The position numbers and the translations under genes were made by a program. A stretch of 20,971 nt of DNA, from IMG/VR virus record IMGVR_UViG_3300027538_000100, positions 1-20,971 of that record; one strand, written 5' to 3'. Within the stretch, counting starts at the first letter, position 1. Each line of letters opens with the position of its first letter. Positions 1-7,175 of this stretch are shown here, piece by piece. The notes beneath the pieces are model-generated. The model saw only the letters and a list, made by a program, of their open reading frames with translations. It did no database searches and was not told the DNA's origin. Origin of the DNA: a virus.

Positions 1-422
1 TGCACAATGTTAGTACTACTACTCCAAATCACAGGCTGATTCAGAGGATTAACAATTGGGCTTCCTGTTTGTTTATCAATAGCAGTAATTGCTGACGGAA
101 TGTAGTTTCCGTAGGTCAGTTCTACTCGCCAAAATACACCACTTTGAGAAACTTTTTCTATGTTCCCACACTGAAGAAGAACAAAGTTGGCTGATTTTGG
201 ATGTGTCGAGAAGTAGAAGCTGAATGTGATACCTGCCGGATTGAAATCCGTATTACCGGGAAAACCAGCGGCAGGTAGCGTATCAATCAGTTGAAAGATA
301 TGATCGGTAACGTTGTAGGCTTCTACCAGAGCTACTTCTGTGAACTCTGTCTCATTGAAGTTTGGTCTACCGCGTTCTTCATCACGAATGAAACCGTGTA
401 TCTTCTTTACACCGTTTGGCAT
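1..422 (-). CDS. Distal tail-region protein, C-terminus cut by window edge
   Basis: An open frame of 140 codons starts MPNGVKKIHGFIRDEERG and runs off the left edge without a stop. Its ATG (422-420) overlaps the TGA of the tape measure gene in an ATGA junction, so translation is probably coupled to that gene. The visible part is rich in beta-type and aromatic residues (for example GITFSFYFSTHP and FWRVELTYGNYIP) with no signal peptide, membrane segment or coiled coil. I do not recognise the family. In lambda-like phages the position just after the tape measure is held by distal tail or tail-tip genes (M/L type), and that is the only basis for the role suggested. That the frame is a real gene is supported by the exact coupling and by continuous non-repetitive coding sequence. 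Confidence 0.72.
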   Translation of the reverse strand, partial: MPNGVKKIHGFIRDEERGRPNFNETEFTEVALVEAYNVTDHIFQLIDTLPAAGFPGNTDFNPAGITFSFYFSTHPKSANFVLLQCGNIEKVSQSGVFWRVELTYGNYIPSAITAIDKQTGSPIVNPLNQPVIWSSSTNIV

Positions 423-2995
423 CACTTCACCTCAACAAATTTAATACCACCACGAGGATTATTAATCGCGTCTCTGATTGCTTTCAGTTCTCTGATCATG
501 GCTTTGTCTTTGGTATCACCCATAGCTCCCATGATCTGAGCGTTAGCATCTCCAAGAGCCTGAATCTTAGAAACAGTGTCAATTGACATTTTTGGTGCAG
601 AATCTTTCCACTGCTGTTCTAACTCATTTGCACGAGCCATTGCATTATTGTTGAATATGTTTTCAAGGTCTGCAGGTCCGGCAATACCAGATTCCATAAT
701 CTCAGCACGTTTTTTAGCCCATTCGTACTGAATCTTCTGTTCCTTAGTCATCTGAGACATTAACAAAGCTTCTTCAGACATTGCTTTGAGTTTTTCAAAC
801 TCTAGCTCATTGTTATCCATTTCTTCGTTTACTTGTCGTTGACGTGCTGCAGCTTCTTCGGCATCTTTGATTTTGTTTTCAACTTCCCATCGTTCTCTAG
901 CGATACGTAAACCTTCTTTACCGAGATCTTCGTATTCTTTTTCAAGTTCGATAAGACGTTGCTTACTTTCGATTTCTTTCTGCTGCCATTCTTCAACTGC
1001 TCCAGCTAACTGAAGCTTCATGTACAGTGGCTCAAGTTCGTTAACTTCAAATGTATTGATTTTGGTCTGTCGAGCTTCACGTAGATCATTGATCTCAGTT
1101 TCGATTGCAAGAATCTTTTTATCAGCTTCTTCAATCTTTTTCAGATTACCTTCGTAATCCGTCAACATGGAATCTAGTTTTTCTTTATCATCAAGTAGTT
1201 TTTTGATGTTGTCTGTTGATGTGATATCAGGTCCAAAGGTATCCGGACTTCCATCTAGCGTTGGATTTTCCAATCTTGATTTAGCTGTTAATGTACGTAA
1301 ATCGTTTTCCAAACTTACCATATCTTTATGGTAGTTTTTCAATACGTCTTCAAAGCGTACATCACCATTTTCTAATTGCTGTGCAAATCTGTTATTAATG
1401 GCTTCGTATTGTTTTTCAAGTTGATCAGCTAATAGTCGTTCTTCAACAGACAATTCACTTTTCAACTGTTTGATGCCGTCTTTAACAGCTTTAACTTCGG
1501 CAGTAGGAATCAATGTGCTTGCTAGTGAATTCTTGAATGCAGCATGTTCTTGAATCAGTTTGTCACGTTCATTTTTTGCGTTAGGAATACTATTTTCCTT
1601 TTCACGCATTGAACGATCTAGATCCCGTACTGAGAAGTTTTTATCCTGTATCTGTCTCGCATTAGACTGGATATCGATCTGTTGAGAAACAGCATCGTTA
1701 AACCGTGTGTATTCTTCTGTAAGTCGGCGTAGTGACGTAGCCTGTGCGTCAAATGCGTCAGACGCACCCCATACTGAGGAAATAAGCTGTCCGCCAAGAA
1801 TACCCGTAACAGACAAAGCAGCACCTAGCAACGGACCACCCATCAATGACGCAGCTTGTCCGATGTTGTTAGAAGCACCTCTCATAGCCATGCCGACACT
1901 GTTGATGTTGTAACCAGTGATGGACATAACCGTAATGAAGTCTTCAGCACCACGAGCAAGTTCACCAACAGCATATCCAAGATTACCAGCACCGTTACGC
2001 ATAGCCTGCTGTCTTCGTGTAGCTTCAGCAGTAGCTTCATTGTATGCGTCAAGTGTGATAAGTCCGTTAGCTCTGGCTACATCAAGTCTTCTAAGATCCT
2101 CAGTGATGATATGAGTTTGGTTACCGTACAGGCGTAGAAGTCTGTTTGCTTCCTGCTGCTCTGGTGAGATTTGACGTTCAAGAGCTAACTGACGTTGTAG
2201 TTCGGCGTTCAATTCAGCCTTAGCTCGTGCCAGCACTTCCGTAGACGATCCTGCCTTTGCTGCATCATCTCTGATCTTTGCCAAATTTCTGACGTAGGTT
2301 GCCTCTGGTGATTCAAATCGCTGCATTCTAGCTGCAGCTTGTGATTTAAGGGCCAGCCTACTATCAAGTTCTTCTTTGCGTTCTCTTGCTTTAATTTCCT
2401 GATCTTCATAATGCTTTCGCATCTGAGCAAGAACAACGTTAGAAGATCTTTCAAATTCAATTTGTTTTAAGTCTGCTGCTTGAATTCTTGCAAGACGTCT
2501 TTCACTAGCTTGCTGTTCTGCAGCTTCTGAACGTGCAAGAATGTCTCGTTTGAGAGTTTCCAACTCAATGAGTCTGCTCTTTTCAGATTCAATATTCTCA
2601 GCTTGAAATGCTAAACCTGCTTTATTGATTCTGTCATTTTCAACAGCTTCAATTTTCAAATACGAACTGTAGATTGCCTCCAATTCTTTATGGTAGGTAT
2701 CAGCACCGATAACCTTAGCACTCATAAGATTATCAAGACGTTCCATAGCTTTTGTAGCATCTTCGTTAGCCAATGCTACAGGGTCAGCATGCTTACGTCT
2801 GAGTTTTTCTCCTTCAGCACGCATCACAGCCATTTGTTCGGCTTTGATACGGTCTTCCGTAGACTTACGCATCTTCTCATTTTGTTTGATTGTTGCAGCA
2901 GTAAAGTTAGACATGAGTTTTTCAGCAGATGAGAATGAGTCCTCATCGCGAACCATGTTCAGCTTTACTGCCCAATCATGAATGGATTCAGCCAT
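422..2995 (-). CDS. Tail tape measure protein
   Basis: 857 residues, by far the longest gene in the tail region. Residues 1-330 and 420-840 are highly charged heptad-type helix (long runs rich in E, K, R, Q and A), predicted to be coiled coil. Between them, at about residues 335-420, lies a glycine/alanine-rich hydrophobic stretch (AASLMGGPLLGAALSVTGIL and neighbours). A coiled-coil rod with a central hydrophobic segment, placed right after the tail chaperone pair, is the usual form of siphovirus tape measures. These set tail length and help DNA cross the envelope. At the usual rule of about 0.15 nm per residue the tail would be near 130 nm (inference). The ATG at 2995-2993 overlaps the end of the frameshifted chaperone extension by 8 nt. 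No lytic transglycosylase or peptidase motif is visible. Confidence 0.9.
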   Translation of the reverse strand: MAESIHDWAVKLNMVRDEDSFSSAEKLMSNFTAATIKQNEKMRKSTEDRIKAEQMAVMRAEGEKLRRKHADPVALANEDATKAMERLDNLMSAKVIGADTYHKELEAIYSSYLKIEAVENDRINKAGLAFQAENIESEKSRLIELETLKRDILARSEAAEQQASERRLARIQAADLKQIEFERSSNVVLAQMRKHYEDQEIKARERKEELDSRLALKSQAAARMQRFESPEATYVRNLAKIRDDAAKAGSSTEVLARAKAELNAELQRQLALERQISPEQQEANRLLRLYGNQTHIITEDLRRLDVARANGLITLDAYNEATAEATRRQQAMRNGAGNLGYAVGELARGAEDFITVMSITGYNINSVGMAMRGASNNIGQAASLMGGPLLGAALSVTGILGGQLISSVWGASDAFDAQATSLRRLTEEYTRFNDAVSQQIDIQSNARQIQDKNFSVRDLDRSMREKENSIPNAKNERDKLIQEHAAFKNSLASTLIPTAEVKAVKDGIKQLKSELSVEERLLADQLEKQYEAINNRFAQQLENGDVRFEDVLKNYHKDMVSLENDLRTLTAKSRLENPTLDGSPDTFGPDITSTDNIKKLLDDKEKLDSMLTDYEGNLKKIEEADKKILAIETEINDLREARQTKINTFEVNELEPLYMKLQLAGAVEEWQQKEIESKQRLIELEKEYEDLGKEGLRIARERWEVENKIKDAEEAAARQRQVNEEMDNNELEFEKLKAMSEEALLMSQMTKEQKIQYEWAKKRAEIMESGIAGPADLENIFNNNAMARANELEQQWKDSAPKMSIDTVSKIQALGDANAQIMGAMGDTKDKAMIRELKAIRDAINNPRGGIKFVEVK

Positions 2996-3742
2996 TTGTT
3001 TTTCCTAAACCTTCAAACATACCGAAGATACTGCTACGTAGTACGTCTGCTGTTTCAATTACGAATGGTTTATGTGAGCATTTTTCCAATGCCCATGATT
3101 TAATTTGAATAGGATCAATTGGCGGTTTACCTGTCCTGTGTGCAACGATTTGGGAGGCTACCAAAGAAGAAATATCGTCCGATATTCCCCATTGATGAGC
3201 CTCCCAATACGATCGCTGAAAGATGAATTCAGTAGCAGGTAGTTCTTTGATGATCCACGAAGGAACGCCCCAGCGAGTAGATAGAAAACCTATGAACCAC
3301 TCATCTGACTCCGGGGTTAGTCGTTTTTTAGTTCTTCCTTTTTCTTCTGAGATACCATCAATTCATCATCGATGATTCTAAACCATTCGTTAATAGCACT
3401 GAGAGGAATAGAATCAGCTACGTTGTGGAGAAACTCAACAAATTCTTCATCCGGCAGAGCCATTACTTCCTCTGCAGATAATGGTTGTTGATTTTCGAGT
3501 TTCTTAAATGCGTTGTAGAAAATCCCTGCTATCGATGTAGAACATTCATCATTCACAACTGTGTGAATACAGGTGAGAACATGAATAGTTTTCCATAGCG
3601 AAGCAGGGATGTTTCCTTCAGCATCAGTAATAAGTTTGACCTTCTTTACAGCGTTAGTGTAAGCCCCTGTAGAGGGTTCGCGAAGACAGAACTTATCGTT
3701 GATGATGTGAACACGGTACAGAGAGTTGAAAATAGGGAACAT
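2988..3742 (-). CDS. Tail assembly chaperone fusion (GT-type) by -1 frameshift
   Basis: If ribosomes slip back one base at A AAA AAC (3329-3323), the 0-frame chaperone continues into a 111-codon open frame (3323-2991, stop TGA at 2990-2988), giving a protein of about 251 residues. I translated this extension and found no stop. It reads like real protein, with RWGVPSWIIKELPATEFIF, SYWEAHQWGISDD and IQIKSWALEKCS. It has no ATG near its beginning and no Shine-Dalgarno; its first ATG is only a few codons from the end. Lambda and many other siphoviruses make G and GT tail chaperones this way, with the T part binding the tail tube protein and the G part coating the tape measure. Gene order (tube, G, T, tape measure) and sizes (141 and about 251 residues) fit. 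Frameshifting itself is inferred. Confidence 0.85.
3317..3742 (-). CDS. Tail assembly chaperone, short form (G-type)
   Basis: 141 residues starting MFPIFNSLYRVHIINDKF. The ATG (3742-3740) is preceded by AAGGAT at 3756-3751. The protein is mostly helical with an acidic C-terminal half and ends in a lysine-rich stretch (KKKEELKND) encoded over the slippery run. I see no catalytic motif. The assignment rests on position between the tail tube and tape measure genes, size close to lambda G (140 residues), and the -1 frameshift signal just before the stop codon. In the lambda model this short form, made in excess, coats the tape measure protein before the tube polymerises and is absent from the finished virion. 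The sequence identity alone would not have named it. Confidence 0.82.
   Translation of the reverse strand: MFPIFNSLYRVHIINDKFCLREPSTGAYTNAVKKVKLITDAEGNIPASLWKTIHVLTCIHTVVNDECSTSIAGIFYNAFKKLENQQPLSAEEVMALPDEEFVEFLHNVADSIPLSAINEWFRIIDDELMVSQKKKEELKND
3323..3329 (-). promoter_or_regulatory. -1 ribosomal frameshift slippery heptamer A AAA AAC
   Basis: Read on the minus strand the chaperone frame is CTA AAA AAC GAC TAA, so A AAA AAC sits exactly in X XXY YYZ phase (3329-3323), two codons before the 0-frame stop at 3319-3317. After slipping, both tRNAs re-pair on AAA AAA and the -1 frame stays open for 111 codons. A AAA AAC is among the well-known bacterial slippery heptamers. I did not identify a convincing Shine-Dalgarno-like stimulator or a strong downstream hairpin, although AAGGAAGAA lies just 5' of the site and could act as an internal stimulator. 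Confidence 0.85.
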
Positions 3743-3757
3743 GTAGGGGCATCCTTA

Positions 3758-4252
3758 TTATGAACCGGGAGTGATAGTAATATCGCCTGCAATCTTGATT
3801 GTCAGATTACAGCGTGAACGAGATTCATCACCATTACCCATAACGTTAGTCATAGGATTGAAGTTAGTAACAAATCCCGGAATAGTGATGATAGGGCCAG
3901 TTGTTTCACCAACTGCCTTAGGAAACTTGAACTTGTAATCACCTGTCAGACCAGATTTGAATGCTGCGTACAGACGACCACCAGTTGTAGTAAGAGCATC
4001 TGGAGACCAGTCAGCATCAAAGCTGATTGACCCCATATCGATTTCTTTACCAGCCTGAAACGCTGCAACAAGGTTACCGAAGGCATCCAGAGTAGTTTCT
4101 GAACAGTCAGAACGTACAGGTTGTCTTGAGAAACCTGTCCAACTGAAGTTACCTGTCAAGCAGATATAAGTGTCGGTAGACGCTGTAGGCGTACCATCAC
4201 CTGTATCGTCAATCAAAGGCAATTGAACACGTACACGACTTGCATCACGCAT
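3758..4252 (-). CDS. Major tail tube protein
   Basis: 164 residues. The ATG at 4252 has AAGGA about nine bases upstream, overlapping the previous gene's stop region. The sequence is beta-rich and polar, with no membrane segment. Segments LTGNFSWTGFSRQPVRSDCS, MGSISFDADWSPD and NLTIKIAGDITIT have the look of tail tube subunits, in which a rolled beta sandwich and a long loop polymerise into hexameric rings around the tape measure. The position between a tail-terminator-like gene and the tail chaperones is that of lambda V. It lacks the C-terminal Ig-like domain found in lambda V and ends directly after the tube-like core. The family is inferred from length, composition and synteny rather than a signature motif. 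Confidence 0.8.
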   Translation of the reverse strand: MRDASRVRVQLPLIDDTGDGTPTASTDTYICLTGNFSWTGFSRQPVRSDCSETTLDAFGNLVAAFQAGKEIDMGSISFDADWSPDALTTTGGRLYAAFKSGLTGDYKFKFPKAVGETTGPIITIPGFVTNFNPMTNVMGNGDESRSRCNLTIKIAGDITITPGS

Positions 4253-4256
4253 TTTG

Positions 4257-4736
4257 CTATTCCTTTACTGAGAATGAACAATCAAAACTCATTACGGCTG
4301 CTGATAGCTCTGGTGTTGATTGTCCGGATTTCTGTATATCATATTCCTGAGTCGAAATATGATGTACAAAGTTAATGTACCCATCGGCTATGGCAAGTCC
4401 TCTCAGTGGGGTACGAACACCAGAGACTATCGGATAGAACAGATTCATTATCAGTTTTGAAATACTACTTCGTACAGAGAATCTGCCGGAGTAACATGTC
4501 ACTGTGAGTTCAAACTGAAGAGTGATGTAGTTGTCAGAGTTGGTAGTTGTCGTAACACCAGAATAACCAAATCCTTCGCTACATTCAAAGAACCCATGAT
4601 TGTCGGTTTCCCAGACAAAGAATCCTGATTGATTAGGAGCATCCTTGAATGGAGGGGCTTCATCAACAAAGTAACTAGGAACATCAACTGTTTTGAAAAG
4701 GGTTGTGAGGCTCTTTCTTAGGTTTGCTGGGATCAT
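4257..4736 (-). CDS. Tail terminator / tail completion protein (U-like)
   Basis: 159 residues, starting MIPANLRKSLTTLFKTVDVP. An N-terminal helix is followed by alternating beta segments, including DNYITLQFELTVTCYSGRF and AAVMSFDCSFSVKE. This alpha/beta layout, in which a strand of the type 'xxFxLTVxC' is followed by a helix and a final strand, suits the lambda U / DUF3168-like tail terminator group. Members cap the growing tail tube and join it to the head neck. Its ATG overlaps the upstream gene's TGA (4736-4733, ATGA) and it is followed 4 nt later by the tail tube gene, matching the lambda Z-U-V order. No diagnostic motif exists for this family, so the name depends largely on order and size. 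Confidence 0.66.
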   Translation of the reverse strand: MIPANLRKSLTTLFKTVDVPSYFVDEAPPFKDAPNQSGFFVWETDNHGFFECSEGFGYSGVTTTTNSDNYITLQFELTVTCYSGRFSVRSSISKLIMNLFYPIVSGVRTPLRGLAIADGYINFVHHISTQEYDIQKSGQSTPELSAAVMSFDCSFSVKE

Positions 4737-5428
4737 TTGTTAGCATTCCTGATCTTACGCTGTATTAGGCGTATTGTACTCTGAGTAAGGGCTATTTGCA
4801 AGTGTCTTCTGAAGTCTAATAGTGGTGCCGCATCAATGTAGGCTTTCTGAACAAAGTTATAACCTTCTACGGCTCTACCACTGTGGTGCATGAACCCTCT
4901 ATCAATGATATGCCAATAGTTGTTTGGTCTGCGTTTTACTATGCCCGTCTCTCTATTAGCTGTGTATGTTGAAGTTGATCTGAGTTGGGATTTGACTTCC
5001 TTTGTTTTAACTGTCCATGTCTTTGCTCTTGAGTTCCATTTTCTTGTTGTTTTCTCTGCCTTCAAAGCCATTCCTTTTAGGTTTGATCGGCCAGAGTATC
5101 TTCTTTTGATTTTTCCTTTTTGAGCAACTAACTGATTCAGATAGTGAACTTCAACTGCACGTCTCTGAATACCAGCATAGGCGTAGAATATATTTTTGTT
5201 TTTCTTACTACGTCCTGCTTTTGATGTGACTGCTCTTACCGTAGCACCTGTTGATTGTAGACTTTTTCTCAGTGAAACACTCGCTCTGAGTTTTAGTTTG
5301 TCTCTTGCTGGACGAATGGCATGACGAAGAGACTGAGCAATAGCAAGATTTGCTTCGTTGTTCAGAGAGTCCATAATCTCTCTAACATTTTCGGTGAGCT
5401 TAAATTCAAATCTTACAATGCCATGCAT
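4733..5428 (-). CDS. HK97 gp10 / Z-like neck or minor tail protein
   Basis: 231 residues and strongly basic, with arginine/lysine-rich stretches throughout (for example KRRYSGRSNLKGMALKAEKT). It opens with a helix (ENVREIMDSLNNEANLAIAQ) and has a later segment NNYWHIIDRGFMHHSGRAVE followed by FVQKAYIDA. That arrangement recalls the gp10-type neck proteins, where an invariant 'W..i..G' segment precedes a 'PF...A' helix. Such proteins act at the head-tail interface, like lambda Z. The gene sits between the head closure and tail terminator genes, as expected. The central basic insertion makes it longer than typical gp10 proteins. The Shine-Dalgarno is weak; the start lies 1 nt past the upstream stop, so coupling is likely. 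Confidence 0.62.
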   Translation of the reverse strand: MHGIVRFEFKLTENVREIMDSLNNEANLAIAQSLRHAIRPARDKLKLRASVSLRKSLQSTGATVRAVTSKAGRSKKNKNIFYAYAGIQRRAVEVHYLNQLVAQKGKIKRRYSGRSNLKGMALKAEKTTRKWNSRAKTWTVKTKEVKSQLRSTSTYTANRETGIVKRRPNNYWHIIDRGFMHHSGRAVEGYNFVQKAYIDAAPLLDFRRHLQIALTQSTIRLIQRKIRNANK

Positions 5429-5429
5429 A

Positions 5430-5837
5430 CTAAACTGGTGCCCCCGGAAACTTAGAGGCTATGTCCTGTGTGACGTTGTCAATGATACTAATCTGAATCC
5501 ACTGTTTGTCACCGTAGGGATCTGTTGCAGGACCATTTACAACGTACAACTTCTTTTCACTGGTGATGTAGCAGTAGTGTGCCCCGTTAACATTACTGAG
5601 AGAAGTAGTATAACGACCTTGGAGCGTGTGACGTTGCTCGTCAATTGATCTGTCACCCTCTTCAACTTCTGTTGCTGTCTTTGGTTTCTCTTTGGAAAAT
5701 AGCCCTACAGCTACAAGTGAGAACTCCTGCTCTAACTCGCCGTAAGCATTCGTAACAGGTACTCCATCTTTAGAGACAACACCATACCTGTAGAACTTGC
5801 ATCGACGTGTAACGTTTGGTCTTTCTTTTCGTTTCAT
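5430..5837 (-). CDS. Head closure / head-tail joining protein
   Basis: 135 residues. The N-terminus is basic (MKRKERPNVTRRCKFYRYG). The C-terminal half holds RHTLQGRYTTSLSNVNGAHY and VVNGPATDPYGDKQWIQISI. This succession, an 'R..LQGRY' segment followed by a strand and 'v.gp.tDpyg...W..i', is typical of the SPP1 gp16 / HK97 gp7-type joining family, small beta-barrel proteins that plug the connector after DNA packaging and give the tail a docking surface. It starts in an ATGA overlap with the connector gene (5837-5834) and is followed almost at once by the gp10-like gene, which is the usual neck gene order. Confidence 0.72.
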   Translation of the reverse strand: MKRKERPNVTRRCKFYRYGVVSKDGVPVTNAYGELEQEFSLVAVGLFSKEKPKTATEVEEGDRSIDEQRHTLQGRYTTSLSNVNGAHYCYITSEKKLYVVNGPATDPYGDKQWIQISIIDNVTQDIASKFPGAPV

Positions 5838-6511
5838 CGTGAGTTGACCTTAGTCCAATCATCGGCTACGTATTTGATTGCTCTACGATCGTTCAGAAGT
5901 CCGTGGTCACGATTATGGATGTAGGCAAGAGGCAGACCTACATTACTACCGTCAACAGCTTCTCGGAATGTGTTGAAGTGGTAGCATAGGATTTTCAGAG
6001 CACTGACTGTTGAGTATGGAATTTGTGTGTAGCTGCTGTATCCTGCGTAATACATTACAGTGAGGGGATAAGGGTCACATGTGTCAATGTTAGTCAGGAG
6101 GGAAGACCAGTCAGCACAGTATAGCCGAATTGGCTCACCTTCATATCGTCGAATAGTTGTCAGTGTGACGTTCTGAGTTGCTCCATCCTTATCGATGTAT
6201 GAGAGTGTACGTATTGCGTTACCAGACACTGGAGGAACAATAGGACCGAAAGGAAGAAACACCATACCATCGGCTTCGTTAAAAGCTTCGTAGGGAAGGT
6301 ATAGTGTGACTTTTTTTGGCAGAATGAATCGCCACTGTTCCATTTCACAAGTTGAGATAGCTTGTCTGAGCAGGTCTTCAACATCAAGTGGAATATCAGA
6401 AGCGGGGGTATCAGGATCGTAACCTAGATACTGTTTCAATCTATTCATAAAAGCTGTGTCAAACAATGTTGACAAAGCTGATTCTGTAGATCGATCAATT
6501 ACCATAGGCAT
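5834..6511 (-). CDS. Head-tail connector (gp6 / phiE125 gp8-like)
   Basis: 225 residues. Acidic helical N-terminus with DVEDLLRQAISTCEMEQWRF, then VFLPFGPIVPPVSGNAIRTL, SYIDKDGATQNVTL, PLTVMYYAGYSS and a closing helix KILCYHFNTFREAVDG. The order 'a helix ending at an aromatic, an LP-x-P-V turn, i.YiD.dG, vxYxAGY, and a final helix with yxxRE' matches the phiE125 gp8 / HK97 gp6-like connector family, whose members form the ring under the portal. AGGA lies eight bases before the ATG at 6511. The gene comes directly after the capsid cassette terminator, so its expression depends on read-through from upstream or on a promoter I cannot see. Confidence 0.75.
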   Translation of the reverse strand: MPMVIDRSTESALSTLFDTAFMNRLKQYLGYDPDTPASDIPLDVEDLLRQAISTCEMEQWRFILPKKVTLYLPYEAFNEADGMVFLPFGPIVPPVSGNAIRTLSYIDKDGATQNVTLTTIRRYEGEPIRLYCADWSSLLTNIDTCDPYPLTVMYYAGYSSYTQIPYSTVSALKILCYHFNTFREAVDGSNVGLPLAYIHNRDHGLLNDRRAIKYVADDWTKVNSR

Positions 6512-6528
6512 AGGAATAGTCCTGATTG

Positions 6529-6569
6529 AAAAAACCAGTGTCTGACGCCCCTACGAAATCAGACACTGG
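6529..6569 (-). terminator. Rho-independent terminator after capsid cassette
   Basis: On the minus strand ccagtgtctga (6569-6559) and tcagacactgg (6545-6535) form a perfect 11-bp stem with a 13-nt loop, followed at once by six T residues (6534-6529). This is a textbook intrinsic terminator in the correct orientation. It lies in the 100-nt gap between the putative decoration gene and the connector gene, 17 bases before the connector start. It probably lowers, rather than abolishes, transcription of the neck and tail genes relative to the capsid genes. Confidence 0.9.
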
Positions 6570-6576
6570 CGGATTG

Positions 6577-6607
6577 TGTTGTACCGGAGGAAGTGAACGG
6601 TACAACA
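6577..6607 (-). repeat. Second inverted repeat (hairpin) before terminator
   Basis: gttgtaccg (6578-6586) and cggtacaac (6598-6606) are perfect inverted copies, extended by a T-A pair at 6577/6607, giving a 10-bp stem with an 11-nt loop. It begins five bases after the stop codon of the putative decoration gene and precedes the terminator hairpin by eight bases. It has no T run of its own, so it may protect the 3' end of the capsid transcript or strengthen termination. Confidence 0.75.
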
Positions 6608-6611
6608 ACAA

Positions 6612-7064
6612 TTAGGAGACAGCAGTAACGTCACTAGGAGTCTGATCAGCGTATTCATGGAGACGTTCAACAACAATCGCTGCCTGAATAGTGTCAGTGT
6701 TGGTGCCGTCAATCTTGAATACCAAAGACTTAGCTGTTCCCGGTCCACCGTTGCGATCTTCGAAGTGGGCAATCAACTCTGATGGAATTTCCAGAGTGTA
6801 ATCACCTGCAGCAGAAGCAACGATAGGACATGTCATAGTAGCAATGACAGTGTCAGTACCGCCAGTACCTGTAGTACCGATGGAAGCTGTCAGTACGGCA
6901 GCACCTGTGAGAGTAGCACCGTTGATGACAAGGGTTGCACGTCGAATCTGACCGAATGTGATCAGGTTCAGACGTTTGAGGGTATCAGGACCAGCAGTAA
7001 GTGTCACATCACCCAGAGGTTCGATGTGAAGGATACTGCCAAGGTGGTTGTATCTGAGAGCCAT
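6612..7064 (-). CDS. Putative capsid decoration / cement protein
   Basis: 150 residues starting MALRYNHLGSILHIEPLGDV, with AAGGAA six bases upstream of the ATG. The sequence is beta-rich, low in charge and rich in threonine, glycine and alanine (for example TGTGGTDTVIATMTCP), with a final helical piece IQAAIVVERLHEYAD. There is no signal peptide or membrane segment. It is the only other gene in the transcription unit that begins at the capsid promoter and ends at the terminator, so it is likely made in amounts near those of the capsid protein. A decoration protein is therefore the best guess, by analogy with lambda D next to E, but I see no family motif. A minor head protein or fibritin-like protein are alternatives. 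Confidence 0.5.
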   Translation of the reverse strand: MALRYNHLGSILHIEPLGDVTLTAGPDTLKRLNLITFGQIRRATLVINGATLTGAAVLTASIGTTGTGGTDTVIATMTCPIVASAAGDYTLEIPSELIAHFEDRNGGPGTAKSLVFKIDGTNTDTIQAAIVVERLHEYADQTPSDVTAVS

Positions 7065-7082
7065 ATCTGTATTCCTTATGGA

Positions 7083-7131
7083 AGAGTTTGAGAAGAAATG
7101 GCCAGTTTATTTAAGAGAACTGGCAAACTCT
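7083..7131 (-). repeat. Nested hairpin between capsid and decoration genes
   Basis: On the minus strand agagtttg (7131-7124) pairs with caaactct (7090-7083), and inside it gccagtt/aactggc (7124-7118 with 7107-7101) form a second stem. The two stems share one base at 7124. There is no T run after it, so it does not look like a terminator. It ends 18 bases before the decoration start codon, which makes an mRNA-stability, RNase-processing or translation-control role possible (inference). The 111-nt gap holds nothing else that I can recognise apart from the downstream AAGGAA. Confidence 0.6.
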
Positions 7132-7175
7132 ACTCTACTTCGGGGGGAGAGTGTTAATTGACATTACCAGACTGA

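Noticed and set aside
291-2932. Short plus-strand frames opposite the tape measure gene
   Set aside because: They lie wholly inside a long, well-supported coiled-coil gene, and no promoter or Shine-Dalgarno marks them.
7083-7131. Intrinsic terminator directly after the capsid gene
   Set aside because: The hairpin lacks a following T run, and the next gene with its own AAGGAA follows closely; the true terminator is at 6529-6569.
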